From an uncultured Eubacterium sp. (GTDB lineage: Bacteria; Bacillota; Clostridia; Lachnospirales; Lachnospiraceae), in NCBI GenBank assembly GCA_900552795.1, contig USBB01000023.1:1-40508 (forward strand): a DNA stretch of 40,508 nt, read 5' to 3'. Position 1 is the stretch's first letter. The number at the start of each line of letters is the position of its first letter. The translations under genes and the position numbers were made by a program. This document shows, piece by piece, positions 7,771 to 15,491 of the stretch. Under the pieces are notes generated by a model. The model was not told where the DNA came from, searched no databases, and worked only from the letters and a program-made list of their open reading frames with translations.

Positions 7771-8589
7771 ATGAGCGAACAATGTTCACATAACTGTGAG
7801 AGCTGTAGTTCTGACTGTGAGGAAAGAACTGCCGAACAAAAAAAGAATAACGAGAATAATTCAGGAGTAAAAAAGGTAATCGCAGTTATGAGCGGCAAAG
7901 GTGGCGTAGGTAAGTCGCTAGTAACTTCAATGCTTGCAGTAAATGCCGCAAAAAGAGGTTTAAAGACAGCTATACTTGATGCGGATATTACAGGACCTTC
8001 GATTCCTAAGTCTTTTGGTATAAAGAATAAGGCAAAATGCGACGCGGAGGGTACTGTTATTTTACCTGAGATAACTGATATGGGAATAAAAGTTATGTCG
8101 CTTAATCTGCTTATGGAAAATGAGACTGATCCTGTTATATGGAGAGGACCTATTATTGCAGGAACTGTAAGAGAATTTTGGGATAAAGTGGCATGGGGAG
8201 ATGTAGATTGTATGTTTATCGATTGCCCTCCGGGAACAGGAGATGTTCCGCTTACGGTATTCCAGTCGCTTCCTGTGGACGGAATTGTGATAGTGACATC
8301 ACCTCAGGAGCTTGTATCCATGATTGTCACAAAGGCTGTGAATATGGCAAAGATGCTTGACATTCCTGTTATTGGGATTGTTGAAAATATGTCATATTTT
8401 AAATGTCCTGACTGCGGAAAAATACATGAGATATTTGGAAAGAGCCGTATTAGTGATGTGGCAAATGAAAATGGTATAGATACGTTTGCGAAACTGCCTA
8501 TAAATCCGGATAATGCCGCTTTGGTAGATTCAGGTCAAGCTGAGAAGCTTGATACATCGCTTGTTGATACTATTTTAGATAAAATATAA
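7771..8589 (+). CDS. Mrp/Nbp35-family Fe-S cluster carrier ATPase
   Basis: This 272-residue P-loop ATPase (ApbC/NBP35) binds and passes on Fe-S clusters in the cytosol. It has the deviant Walker A motif GKGGVGKS near residue 42, DADITGPS, FIDCPPGTGD and the bridging CPDC motif near residue 211 where the family binds a shared cluster. A short Cys-rich leader with Cys5, Cys9, Cys12 and Cys16 comes before the ATPase domain, recalling the extra N-terminal cluster site of Nbp35 though with different spacing. ATG 7771 has GGGTGG upstream. A terminator closes the transcript at 8605-8661. Confidence 0.93.
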   Translation: MSEQCSHNCESCSSDCEERTAEQKKNNENNSGVKKVIAVMSGKGGVGKSLVTSMLAVNAAKRGLKTAILDADITGPSIPKSFGIKNKAKCDAEGTVILPEITDMGIKVMSLNLLMENETDPVIWRGPIIAGTVREFWDKVAWGDVDCMFIDCPPGTGDVPLTVFQSLPVDGIVIVTSPQELVSMIVTKAVNMAKMLDIPVIGIVENMSYFKCPDCGKIHEIFGKSRISDVANENGIDTFAKLPINPDNAALVDSGQAEKLDTSLVDTILDKI

Positions 8590-8604
8590 AAATAATTTAA
8601 GGCT

Positions 8605-8661
8605 AAAGTGCTGCTGATTGTTACTTAATTTGTGTTAAGTAATAATTGGCGGCACTTTTTT
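8605..8661 (+). terminator. Terminator after the Mrp gene
   Basis: A long, interrupted stem pairs AAAGTGC with GCACTTT outside and ATTGTTACTTAA with TTAAGTAATAAT inside. A T6 run follows. Confidence 0.85.
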
Positions 8662-8784
8662 GCTTTATAAGATTTAGGGTGTTTTGACACATTAATTCTA
8701 TAAAGCAAAACACTCCGTGAGGGTGCGACTGAACTATTTGTTCTGTGAAAGCACAGTTCGCGCAAATGAAGAGATAATTTATTA
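8662..8784. other. Gene-free spacer with AGGGTGT motif copy C and hairpins
   Basis: No ORF is supported. GCTTTATA (8662-8669) pairs with TATAAAGC (8699-8706), while GTGTTTT (from 8679) could pair with AAAACAC (from 8707), a possible pseudoknot. The motif AGGGTGTTTTGACAC (from 8676) resembles copies at 264 and 6201. A CTGTG/CACAG hairpin lies near 8741-8754. Confidence 0.45.
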
Positions 8785-8839
8785 TTGCATAATAAAAATA
8801 AATATGATATTATGAACATGTGAATAGATATTCATATGT
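8785..8839 (+). promoter_or_regulatory. Promoter and ArsR-type operator of the metal operon
   Basis: A near-palindrome of 24 bases lies at 8816-8839: 11 of 12 outer positions pair (one G-T exception) around TGAATA..TATTCA, the half-site style of CzrA/CadC/SmtB operators. A plausible promoter lies just before it: TTGCAT (8785-8790), 17 bases, TATTAT (8808-8813), placing the start near 8820 inside the palindrome. Repressor binding would block transcription there. Inference from position and symmetry. Confidence 0.7.
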
Positions 8840-8924
8840 TTTAGGCAGTGAGAAAAACTGCCGACGGATTGTCAGGAACTTTATGCTTTCACAATCCTGC
8901 TATAATATAAAAGGAGGGACTTAT

Positions 8925-9323
8925 TTGAAAAAGGAAGACGAAGAATATTGTTGCGATTGTTTTGAAGTTCATTCAGATGTTGTGGCTGAAGTTGAGGCGC
9001 ATTTGCAGGATGACAGCATATTGGAAAAAGTTGCCGATACATTTAAGGTATTTGGTGACAAAACAAGAATAAAAATATTATATGTGCTGCATACTAATGA
9101 ATTATGTGTCTGTGATATAGCTGAGCTTCTCGGCATGAATCAGTCGGCCATATCACATCAGTTAAAAGTACTTAAGCAGGCTAAGTTAATTAAGAACAGG
9201 CGCGATGGAAAACAGATTTTTTATTCACTTGATGATTCGCATGTGAGAACAATATTAAGCATGGGTATGGAACATGCTATGGAACCGGAAAATAATATTT
9301 TAGATGATAAGGAGCAGAGTTAA
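8925..9323 (+). CDS. ArsR/SmtB-family metal-responsive repressor (CadC-like)
   Basis: This 132-residue winged-helix protein has the ArsR core (FKVFGDKTRIKIL, ELLGMNQSAISHQLKVL recognition helix, RRDGKQIFYSL wing). Metal-ligand candidates are C61 and C63 in ELCVCD on the alpha-3 helix, plus an N-terminal C9, C10, C12 cluster. CadC uses the same combination to sense Cd/Pb/Zn. The start is TTG 8925 with a perfect AAGGAGG at 8911-8917; a longer in-frame reading from GTG 8820 runs through the operator and lacks a ribosome site. It should release the operator at 8816-8839 when metal binds, and heads the operon with the metallochaperone and P-type ATPase. Confidence 0.92.
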   Translation: MKKEDEEYCCDCFEVHSDVVAEVEAHLQDDSILEKVADTFKVFGDKTRIKILYVLHTNELCVCDIAELLGMNQSAISHQLKVLKQAKLIKNRRDGKQIFYSLDDSHVRTILSMGMEHAMEPENNILDDKEQS

Positions 9324-9327
9324 GACT

Positions 9328-9546
9328 ATGAAAAAGAAATTTAAGTTAGAAAATTTGGATTGCGCTAATTGTGCAGCAAAAATGGAGAATGCTATAAAGA
9401 AAATAGATGGAGTGACAGATGCAAGCGTAAGCTTTATGACACAAAAGCTTGTGATTGAGGCAGATGATGAAAAATTTGACGATATAATGCAGAAAGTAAC
9501 GGCGGCTTGCAAAAAGGTCGAGCCGGATTGCAAAATTCTTATGTAA
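9328..9546 (+). CDS. Stand-alone HMA heavy-metal-binding protein (CopZ-like fold)
   Basis: This 72-residue protein is one heavy-metal-associated domain of ferredoxin-like fold, with the metal motif LDCANCAAKM (CxxC) near residue 10. It starts 4 bases after the repressor stop, using AAGGAG at 9309-9314, and is followed 14 bases later by the P1B-ATPase. That ATPase lacks an N-terminal HMA domain, so this looks like the ATPase's metal-binding domain encoded separately. Three further Cys lie downstream (two near residue 58 and one near 68). It may hand metal to the pump; metal choice (Zn/Cd rather than Cu) is inferred from the neighbour. Confidence 0.9.
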   Translation: MKKKFKLENLDCANCAAKMENAIKKIDGVTDASVSFMTQKLVIEADDEKFDDIMQKVTAACKKVEPDCKILM

Positions 9547-9560
9547 AGAGAGGTGCTTAA

Positions 9561-11444
9561 ATGACTGGAAAACAGAAAAAAATGTTTTATAGAATAATTT
9601 TGGCAGGCTTGGTTTATATAGCACTTATTATTCTTGAACATACGGTTGCAGCGGAGTTTATGCAGATATTTCCGGCAGGGCTTATAGTATTTATGATACC
9701 GTATGCCATTATAGGGTGGGATATTGTTTACAGGGCAATAAGAAATATATTTCGAGGAAGTGTTTTTGATGAGAATTTTCTTATGTTTATCGCAACGGTA
9801 GGTGCATTTGTTATAGGAGAATATTCTGAAGCGGTGGCTGTAATGCTGTTTTATCAGATTGGAGAATTGTTTCAGGATTATGCGGTTAACCGTTCAAGAC
9901 AGTCTATAGCAGAGCTTATGGATATATGCCCGGAATATGCCAATATAGAACTGAATGGAAAAATAGAGCAGGTTGATCCCGATGATGTGGAGGTCGGAAC
10001 AACTATTGTAGTTAAAGCAGGAGAGAGGATACCGCTTGACGGAATAGTTACAGACGGTGAATCAATGATAGATACGTCATCGCTTACGGGTGAGTCTGTT
10101 CCAAGACGCGTTAGTACAGGCAGTGAGGTGATAAGCGGCTGTGTAAACGGAAGCGGTGTACTTTATGTGAAGACTACTAAAGAGTTTGAAGATTCTACGG
10201 TTGCAAAAATTCTTGAACTTGTTGAAAATGCCAGCAGTAAAAAGGCAAAGGTTGAAAATTTCATAACAAGGTTTGCAAGATATTATACTCCGATAGTTGT
10301 TATATGTGCGCTTATTTTAGCTTTTGTGCCTCCGATTATTGTAGGCGGCTGGGGTGAATGGCTTAAGAGAGCATGTATATTTTTGGTAATATCATGTCCG
10401 TGTGCACTTGTTATATCTGTGCCTTTAAGCTTTTTCGGAGGGATAGGCGCTGCATCAAAAAGCGGAATTCTTGTTAAGGGAAGCAATTACCTTGAACTTG
10501 TTTCTAAGCTTGATACAGTTGTATTTGATAAGACCGGCACACTTACAAAGGGAGAGTTTGCAATAAGCAAAATTGTGCCTGAAGATAATATATCATCAGA
10601 AGAACTTTTAAGGACAGCGGCGTATGCGGAAGCATTTTCCAATCATCCTGTTGCACAGTCTGTTAAAGATGCGTATGAGAAAAAAGCAGGACTTATCAAT
10701 ACGACAATTGTGCAAAACAGTGAGGAAATACCGGGGAATGGTGTAAAAGTCGAGCTTGGCGGAGTAGTCTGCATTGCCGGAAACTATAAGTTTATGGAAG
10801 CTGAGAATGTACAATGCAGGGAAGTATGTGAGGCAGGTACGGTTGTACATGTGGCAAAAGCAGGCATTTATCTTGGATATATATTGATATCTGATGCGAT
10901 AAAGCCTGAGGCGAAGGAAGCTCTTTTGCTATTAAAGCAGGCAGGTGTAAAAAAGACAGTCATGCTTACAGGTGACAGGAAAGATGTCGGTGAAGCGGTG
11001 GCTAAGGAGCTTGGTATAGATGAGGTTTATACGGATCTTCTGCCGGCTGATAAGGTTAGCAAGGTTGAGGAGCTTCTTAAAAAATGTGGTGATAAAGGTG
11101 ATAAGAAGCTTGCATTTGTTGGTGACGGTATTAATGATGCACCGGTGCTTACAAGGGCTGATGTTGGAATTGCAATGGGAAGCATGGGTTCTGATGCGGC
11201 AATTGAGGCAGCAGATGTTGTTCTTATGGATGATGATACAAGAAAGATTGCAAAGGTTGTTTCAATATCAAGAAAGACTCTTAGAATTGTATTGCAGAAT
11301 ATAATATTTGCATTGGCAGTAAAAGGATTTATACTTATACTTGGAGCGTTCGGTGCGGCAAATATGTGGGAAGCTGTGTTTGCGGATGTGGGTGTGTCAG
11401 TTATTGCCATTTTAAATGCAATGAGAGTATTAAGGGTAAAATAA
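9561..11444 (+). CDS. Zn2+/Cd2+/Pb2+-type P1B-ATPase
   Basis: This 627-residue heavy-metal efflux ATPase has the full machinery: TGES actuator motif, C279-P280-C281 in the transmembrane metal site, D323 in DKTGTLT (phosphorylated Asp), SNHP in the nucleotide domain and GDGINDAP. The last membrane helix carries ADVGVSVIAILNAMRVL with the Asp typical of the P1B-2 (Zn/Cd/Pb) subgroup, rather than the Cu pattern. It begins directly with membrane segments and has no N-terminal HMA domain; that domain is the preceding gene. It should export toxic divalent metals. ATG 9561 has AGAGAGG upstream. The CgeB-like gene starts only 4 bases beyond the stop. Confidence 0.95.
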   Translation: MTGKQKKMFYRIILAGLVYIALIILEHTVAAEFMQIFPAGLIVFMIPYAIIGWDIVYRAIRNIFRGSVFDENFLMFIATVGAFVIGEYSEAVAVMLFYQIGELFQDYAVNRSRQSIAELMDICPEYANIELNGKIEQVDPDDVEVGTTIVVKAGERIPLDGIVTDGESMIDTSSLTGESVPRRVSTGSEVISGCVNGSGVLYVKTTKEFEDSTVAKILELVENASSKKAKVENFITRFARYYTPIVVICALILAFVPPIIVGGWGEWLKRACIFLVISCPCALVISVPLSFFGGIGAASKSGILVKGSNYLELVSKLDTVVFDKTGTLTKGEFAISKIVPEDNISSEELLRTAAYAEAFSNHPVAQSVKDAYEKKAGLINTTIVQNSEEIPGNGVKVELGGVVCIAGNYKFMEAENVQCREVCEAGTVVHVAKAGIYLGYILISDAIKPEAKEALLLLKQAGVKKTVMLTGDRKDVGEAVAKELGIDEVYTDLLPADKVSKVEELLKKCGDKGDKKLAFVGDGINDAPVLTRADVGIAMGSMGSDAAIEAADVVLMDDDTRKIAKVVSISRKTLRIVLQNIIFALAVKGFILILGAFGAANMWEAVFADVGVSVIAILNAMRVLRVK

Positions 11445-11447
11445 ATT

Positions 11448-12713
11448 ATGGAAAAATACGTTATAATGTTTAAGGGTGGTGTTGAAACACAGGAGTTTTT
11501 CAGCATTGAGATAGCAGAAGCATTTAAGAAAAAAGGTTACAGGATTTACTGGTATGATTTGATAGTGAGTGAGCAGAGTGCAAATCTGCTCATTCGCTTT
11601 TATGAAGCTCATAAGAATGACAGGTTTGTGGCAGTTACGTTTAATTTCAGCGGTATAGCAGGTGAGGATGGGCTGTATGGTGATAATTTTGAAAGCGGAA
11701 ATTTTTGGAATGATACCAAAATACCTGTATACAATATAGTTGTGGATCATCCTCTTTATTATCACAAATATATGCATCTGCGTCCTTTGAAATATACGCA
11801 GTTAAGTATAGACAGGAATCATGTCAAATATCTTAACCGCTTTTTTCCTGATGCAGACACAGCAGGAACAGACGGATTTTTACCGCTCGGAGGAACTGAG
11901 CTTAACAGCGGAGGGCGGATTATGCGTGACAAAAGGTATCTGGCTATGCAGGAAAGGCCGATAGATGTTATTTTTACCGGTAATTACACGCCTATAAAAT
12001 ATTTTGATAAATATATTGCAGGTATGGATAGAGAATATCAGGATTTTTATTACGAACTTGTAAGCGATGCGATAGAAAATACGGACGATTTAATAGAAAA
12101 TCTTGCTGAAAGAAAAATAAGGTCTGAGCTGACTTGCGAAGAAGAGCTTAAAGGAAATTTGGTGAGTGATGATGAGTTAAGAAGCATCATGCCGAATCTT
12201 ATGTTTGTCGATTTGTCCGTTCGTTTTTATTACCGTGCAAAAGTTATGCAGTCGCTTGTTGATGGCGGTGTTAAGGTTCATACTTATGGAGCTGGATGGG
12301 AATATCTGGAATGTAAGCACCCTGAAAATATAATCAGTGCAGGAAGCGTTAATTCTTTGGAATGTCTTGATATGATAAGCCAGTCAAAGATTTCGCTAAA
12401 TGTTATGCCTTGGTTTAAGGATGGGGCTCATGACAGGGTGTTTAATACAATGCTCAACGGTGCCGTTTGTTTGAGCGATACAAGCAGGTATTTGTCTGAT
12501 GAATTTACCGATGGCAAAGATATATTATTTTACCAGTTAAAGGAGCTTGACGGTCTGGCTGACAGAGTGAACAATCTGTTAAAAGATACGTTTAAGCTGA
12601 CATATATCGCAGATAATGCTTATACGCGTTGCGCCCACAGACATACTTGGAATGAAAGAACAGAGAAATTGATTGAAATAATTGACAATCAGCGTTTTAA
12701 AGTGGTAAAATGA
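11448..12713 (+). CDS. CgeB-like glycosyltransferase-fold protein
   Basis: This 421-residue cytosolic protein resembles CgeB/DUF3880-type GT-B proteins. An N-terminal Rossmann-like half (about 1-190) is followed by a C-terminal part (about 275-410) with YGAGWEY, SVNSLECLDMISQSKISLNV and FNTMLNGAVCLSDTSRYL. The latter resembles the sugar-nucleotide-binding half of family 1 glycosyltransferases. The donor and acceptor are unknown. It starts at ATG 11448 with AAGGGT at 11432-11437 in the end of the ATPase gene, so co-expression with the metal pump is likely though no functional link is evident. The last codons contain the promoter of the next tRNA gene. Confidence 0.78.
   Translation: MEKYVIMFKGGVETQEFFSIEIAEAFKKKGYRIYWYDLIVSEQSANLLIRFYEAHKNDRFVAVTFNFSGIAGEDGLYGDNFESGNFWNDTKIPVYNIVVDHPLYYHKYMHLRPLKYTQLSIDRNHVKYLNRFFPDADTAGTDGFLPLGGTELNSGGRIMRDKRYLAMQERPIDVIFTGNYTPIKYFDKYIAGMDREYQDFYYELVSDAIENTDDLIENLAERKIRSELTCEEELKGNLVSDDELRSIMPNLMFVDLSVRFYYRAKVMQSLVDGGVKVHTYGAGWEYLECKHPENIISAGSVNSLECLDMISQSKISLNVMPWFKDGAHDRVFNTMLNGAVCLSDTSRYLSDEFTDGKDILFYQLKELDGLADRVNNLLKDTFKLTYIADNAYTRCAHRHTWNERTEKLIEIIDNQRFKVVK
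12682..12711 (+). promoter_or_regulatory. tRNA-Leu promoter inside the preceding CDS
   Basis: TTGACA (12682-12687), an 18-base spacer and TAAAAT (12706-12711) form a good sigma-A promoter within the last codons of the glycosyltransferase gene, whose stop is 12711-12713. The predicted start is within a few bases of the tRNA's 5' end. Confidence 0.75.
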
Positions 12714-12721
12714 ATAAGCTT

Positions 12722-12803
12722 GCGGATGTGGCGGAACTGGCAGACGCGTTAGATTTAGGTTCTAATGCCAACAGGCGTGCAGGTTCGATTCCTGTCATCC
12801 GCA
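12722..12803 (+). tRNA. tRNA-Leu(UAG)
   Basis: Acceptor GCGGATG (12722-12728) pairs with CATCCGC (12796-12802); discriminator A at 12803. The stem TTAGA/TCTAA closes loop TTTAGGT with anticodon TAG, and a long variable arm confirms a class II tRNA. No CCA is encoded. Confidence 0.95.
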
Positions 12804-12825
12804 TATATTTTAATTTTTAAGAGAA

Positions 12826-12872
12826 GCTGGCATAGATATCATATTTTATATCTATGTTGGCTGATTTTTTTT
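12826..12872 (+). terminator. Terminator after tRNA-Leu
   Basis: A 14-bp stem with wobbles (12826-12839 with 12848-12861) is followed within three bases by eight T residues (12865-12872). Confidence 0.88.
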
Positions 12873-12898
12873 GAAAAATTTATGAGGAGATGAAAGAG

Positions 12899-14086
12899 AT
12901 GAATAATTCAAAGTTCAGATTATTTTTTCCGTGTTACTATTCATTTTTTGTAAATGGTGCACTTGTATTGATGGTAGGGGCTATATTGCCTTATATTATT
13001 GAAGAAATGGGGATAAATTACAGTATTGCAGGAGGTTTTCTTTCAGCATTTGCGATAGGTAATCTTCTTGCAAGCTTTGTAAATCCTGTTCTTGCAGCTA
13101 AAATCGGAAGAAAAGCTACAATTGTCAGCATGAGTCTTTTGATTCCGGTAATGTTTTTTGTAATTACGCTTCTTCCGCCGGTTCCTGTTATATATGTTGC
13201 ATTTGTGCTTATAGGAATAGGAAGAGGTTCTGTAAGTATAATAAATAATGCTGTAGTTAATGATAATTCTGATGGGAAGCCTGCAGCTTTAAATCTTTTG
13301 CATATGGTTTTTGCTGTTGGAGCATTCCTTTCACCTTTCTTCACATCAATGTGCATTAATGCAGGATGGGGCTGGCGAACAGCTGCTTATGTGATAGTTG
13401 CGGGTGCAGCACTTGCCAGTTTATTTTATGGACTTATGAAGCTTGATTATAACTGGCCTAAGGAATCTAAGAAAGCTAAGGAAAAAGCTGAACAGTCAGA
13501 TGAAAGTTGCGCAGTATTTTATAAAAGTCCTGTATTTTATGTAATGGGATTGCTTTTGTTTTTGTATCTCGGACTTGAAAATTGTGTTAACGGATGGTTT
13601 GTTACATATTTTAAGGACATGGGAATTATGAGTGCAACATATGCATCGGGACTTGTTTCAATCACGTGGATTATGGTTATGTTAGGAAGACTTATGACAG
13701 CAAAGCTTTCAACATTTATTGATAAAAATAAGCTTATTTTGTCATACTGTATAGCAACAGCAGTATTTTTCGTTATGCTTATAGCAACAAAAAATCTTGC
13801 AGTTATAACAGTATCAATAGCAGGACTTGGATTTTTCTTTGCAGGAATTTATCCTACAACAGTTTCAAGTGCAGGCAATGTGCTTAAGGGTTCAAATACG
13901 GGTATGTCAATGTTTCTTGCAATAGCAGCACTCGGCGGTATTGTAACTCCGCAGATAGTCGGTCTTATTGCTGATAATATGGGAATGGTTGCAGGAATAG
14001 TACTTCTTACCGTAAATGCAGCAGGTATGCTTATTACAGCCGCCGTAAATATAAAGATAAATTCAAAGACAGATACAACAAGATAA
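12899..14086 (+). CDS. Major facilitator superfamily transporter
   Basis: This 395-residue protein has about 12 hydrophobic spans and the MFS motif A-like loop NPVLAAKIGRKATIV between spans 2 and 3. The two six-helix halves are joined by a charged linker (KESKKAKEKAEQSDES, about 190-205). It resembles the sugar/drug-type MFS proteins of Lachnospiraceae, but nothing fixes the substrate. ATG 12899 is chosen over ATG 12890 because AGGAG at 12885-12889 is well spaced only for the former. A MATE exporter gene follows 28 bases after the stop, so the two may form an operon. Confidence 0.88.
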   Translation: MNNSKFRLFFPCYYSFFVNGALVLMVGAILPYIIEEMGINYSIAGGFLSAFAIGNLLASFVNPVLAAKIGRKATIVSMSLLIPVMFFVITLLPPVPVIYVAFVLIGIGRGSVSIINNAVVNDNSDGKPAALNLLHMVFAVGAFLSPFFTSMCINAGWGWRTAAYVIVAGAALASLFYGLMKLDYNWPKESKKAKEKAEQSDESCAVFYKSPVFYVMGLLLFLYLGLENCVNGWFVTYFKDMGIMSATYASGLVSITWIMVMLGRLMTAKLSTFIDKNKLILSYCIATAVFFVMLIATKNLAVITVSIAGLGFFFAGIYPTTVSSAGNVLKGSNTGMSMFLAIAALGGIVTPQIVGLIADNMGMVAGIVLLTVNAAGMLITAAVNIKINSKTDTTR

Positions 14087-14114
14087 GCTTCAGAAAGAGG
14101 AGTTTTATAGTTTT

Positions 14115-15491
14115 ATGGATAAAAACAAGACAATGACAGAGGGGTCATCATTTAAGATAATTATGGGATTTGCACTTCCAATGCTTTTGGGACTATTATT
14201 TCAGCAGTTTTACAGTATGGTTGATACAATAATAGTAGGAAAATGGCTCGGGGTTGATTCGCTTGCGGCAGTTGGTTCGACAGGCTCCATAAATTTTATG
14301 ATTATAGGATTTTGCATGGGAGTATGCAGTGGTTTTTCAATACCTGTTTCGCAGATGTTCGGAGCAGGTGATCATAAAGCATTGAGGAAATTTTATGCTA
14401 ACAGTATAAAGTTGTCGGCAGTGATTTCAATAGTCATGACTGTCATAGTATGTCTGTTGTGCTGGAATATTCTTGTGTGGATGAGGACTCCTTCTAATAT
14501 CATAGAAGAGGCAAATGATTATATATTTGTCATATTTTTGGGAATTCCCACTACATTTTTGTATAATCTTTTGTCAGGAATAATGAGGGCTTTAGGTGAC
14601 AGTAAAACACCTGTATATTTTTTGATTTTTTCATCAATTATAAATATTGTACTGGATATAGTATCAATAGGTGTATTTGGAATGGGAGTGGCAGGGCCGG
14701 CATGGGCAACTGTTATTTCACAGGGTGTTTCAGGAATTTTGTGTCTTGTATATATGATAAAGAAATTCCCTATACTTCATATAAATAGGGATGAGTGGGT
14801 TACGGACAGAAATTTTATAAGTAAATTGCTGTTCATGGGAGTTCCGATGGGTCTGCAGTATTCAATAACCGCAATAGGAAGTGTTGTTTTGCAGAGTGCC
14901 GTGAATACACTTGGTTCAATGTCAGTTGCTGCGGTTACAGCCGGAAGTAAAGTCAGTATGTTTTTCTGTTGTCCGTTTGATGCATTGGGAGCTACAATGA
15001 CTACATATGCAGGACAAAATGTTGGAGCGAAAAAGCTTGAGCGTGTGGGAAAAGGATTAAAGTCGGCTGTTATGATAGGTGCTGTTTATTCTGTCATAGC
15101 ATTTATTATATTAACCTTCTTCGGTAAAACGATTGCATTACTTTTTATGGATGCTGAAAATGTTGATATTTTAAATCAGGTTCATCAGTTTCTTGTTATA
15201 AACAGTTTATTTTATATACCGCTTACACTTGTAAATGTCGTGCGTTTTTGTATTCAGGGGATGGGCTTCAGTACATTTGCAATATTGGCGGGCGTAAGCG
15301 AGATGATTGCAAGGTCAATCGTTGCGTTTGGATTAGTTCCGTTTATCGGTTATACCGCGGTATGTTTTGCAAATCCGCTGGCATGGATTATGGCGGATGC
15401 TTTTCTTATTCCGGCATATTTTATTTGTGTTAAGAAGCTTCGTGTTTTATTCGGAGAAGGGAGAATAAATGAGGAAACGCAGAGAGGTTAA
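14115..15491 (+). CDS. MATE-family multidrug/metabolite exporter
   Basis: This 458-residue membrane protein fits the MATE (MOP superfamily) cation-coupled exporters. The N-terminal GFALPMLLGLLFQQFYSMVDTIIVGKWLG is the family's first-helix signature (quoted here as pieces: LGLLFQQFYSMVDTIIVG), and internal similarity between two halves of six spans is evident from the repeated PMLLG/PMGLQ pattern. Length is normal. ATG 14115 has AGAGGAG at 14096-14102. Substrates of the family range from drugs to metabolites and are not predictable here. The diguanylate cyclase gene starts 23 bases before this stop, so the two are translationally linked. Confidence 0.92.
   Translation: MDKNKTMTEGSSFKIIMGFALPMLLGLLFQQFYSMVDTIIVGKWLGVDSLAAVGSTGSINFMIIGFCMGVCSGFSIPVSQMFGAGDHKALRKFYANSIKLSAVISIVMTVIVCLLCWNILVWMRTPSNIIEEANDYIFVIFLGIPTTFLYNLLSGIMRALGDSKTPVYFLIFSSIINIVLDIVSIGVFGMGVAGPAWATVISQGVSGILCLVYMIKKFPILHINRDEWVTDRNFISKLLFMGVPMGLQYSITAIGSVVLQSAVNTLGSMSVAAVTAGSKVSMFFCCPFDALGATMTTYAGQNVGAKKLERVGKGLKSAVMIGAVYSVIAFIILTFFGKTIALLFMDAENVDILNQVHQFLVINSLFYIPLTLVNVVRFCIQGMGFSTFAILAGVSEMIARSIVAFGLVPFIGYTAVCFANPLAWIMADAFLIPAYFICVKKLRVLFGEGRINEETQRG

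Noticed and set aside
8901..8906. TATAAT just before the ArsR gene as its promoter
   Set aside because: The nearest -35-like TTGTCA is 26 bases away and the start would fall in the ribosome site.
8820..8924. N-terminal extension of the ArsR repressor from GTG 8820
   Set aside because: It would start inside the operator and promoter start region without a ribosome site, while TTG 8925 has a perfect AAGGAGG.
11027..11506. Minus-strand 159-residue frame opposite the P-type ATPase
   Set aside because: It covers the conserved ATP hinge (GDGINDAP) of the real gene and shows no family features.
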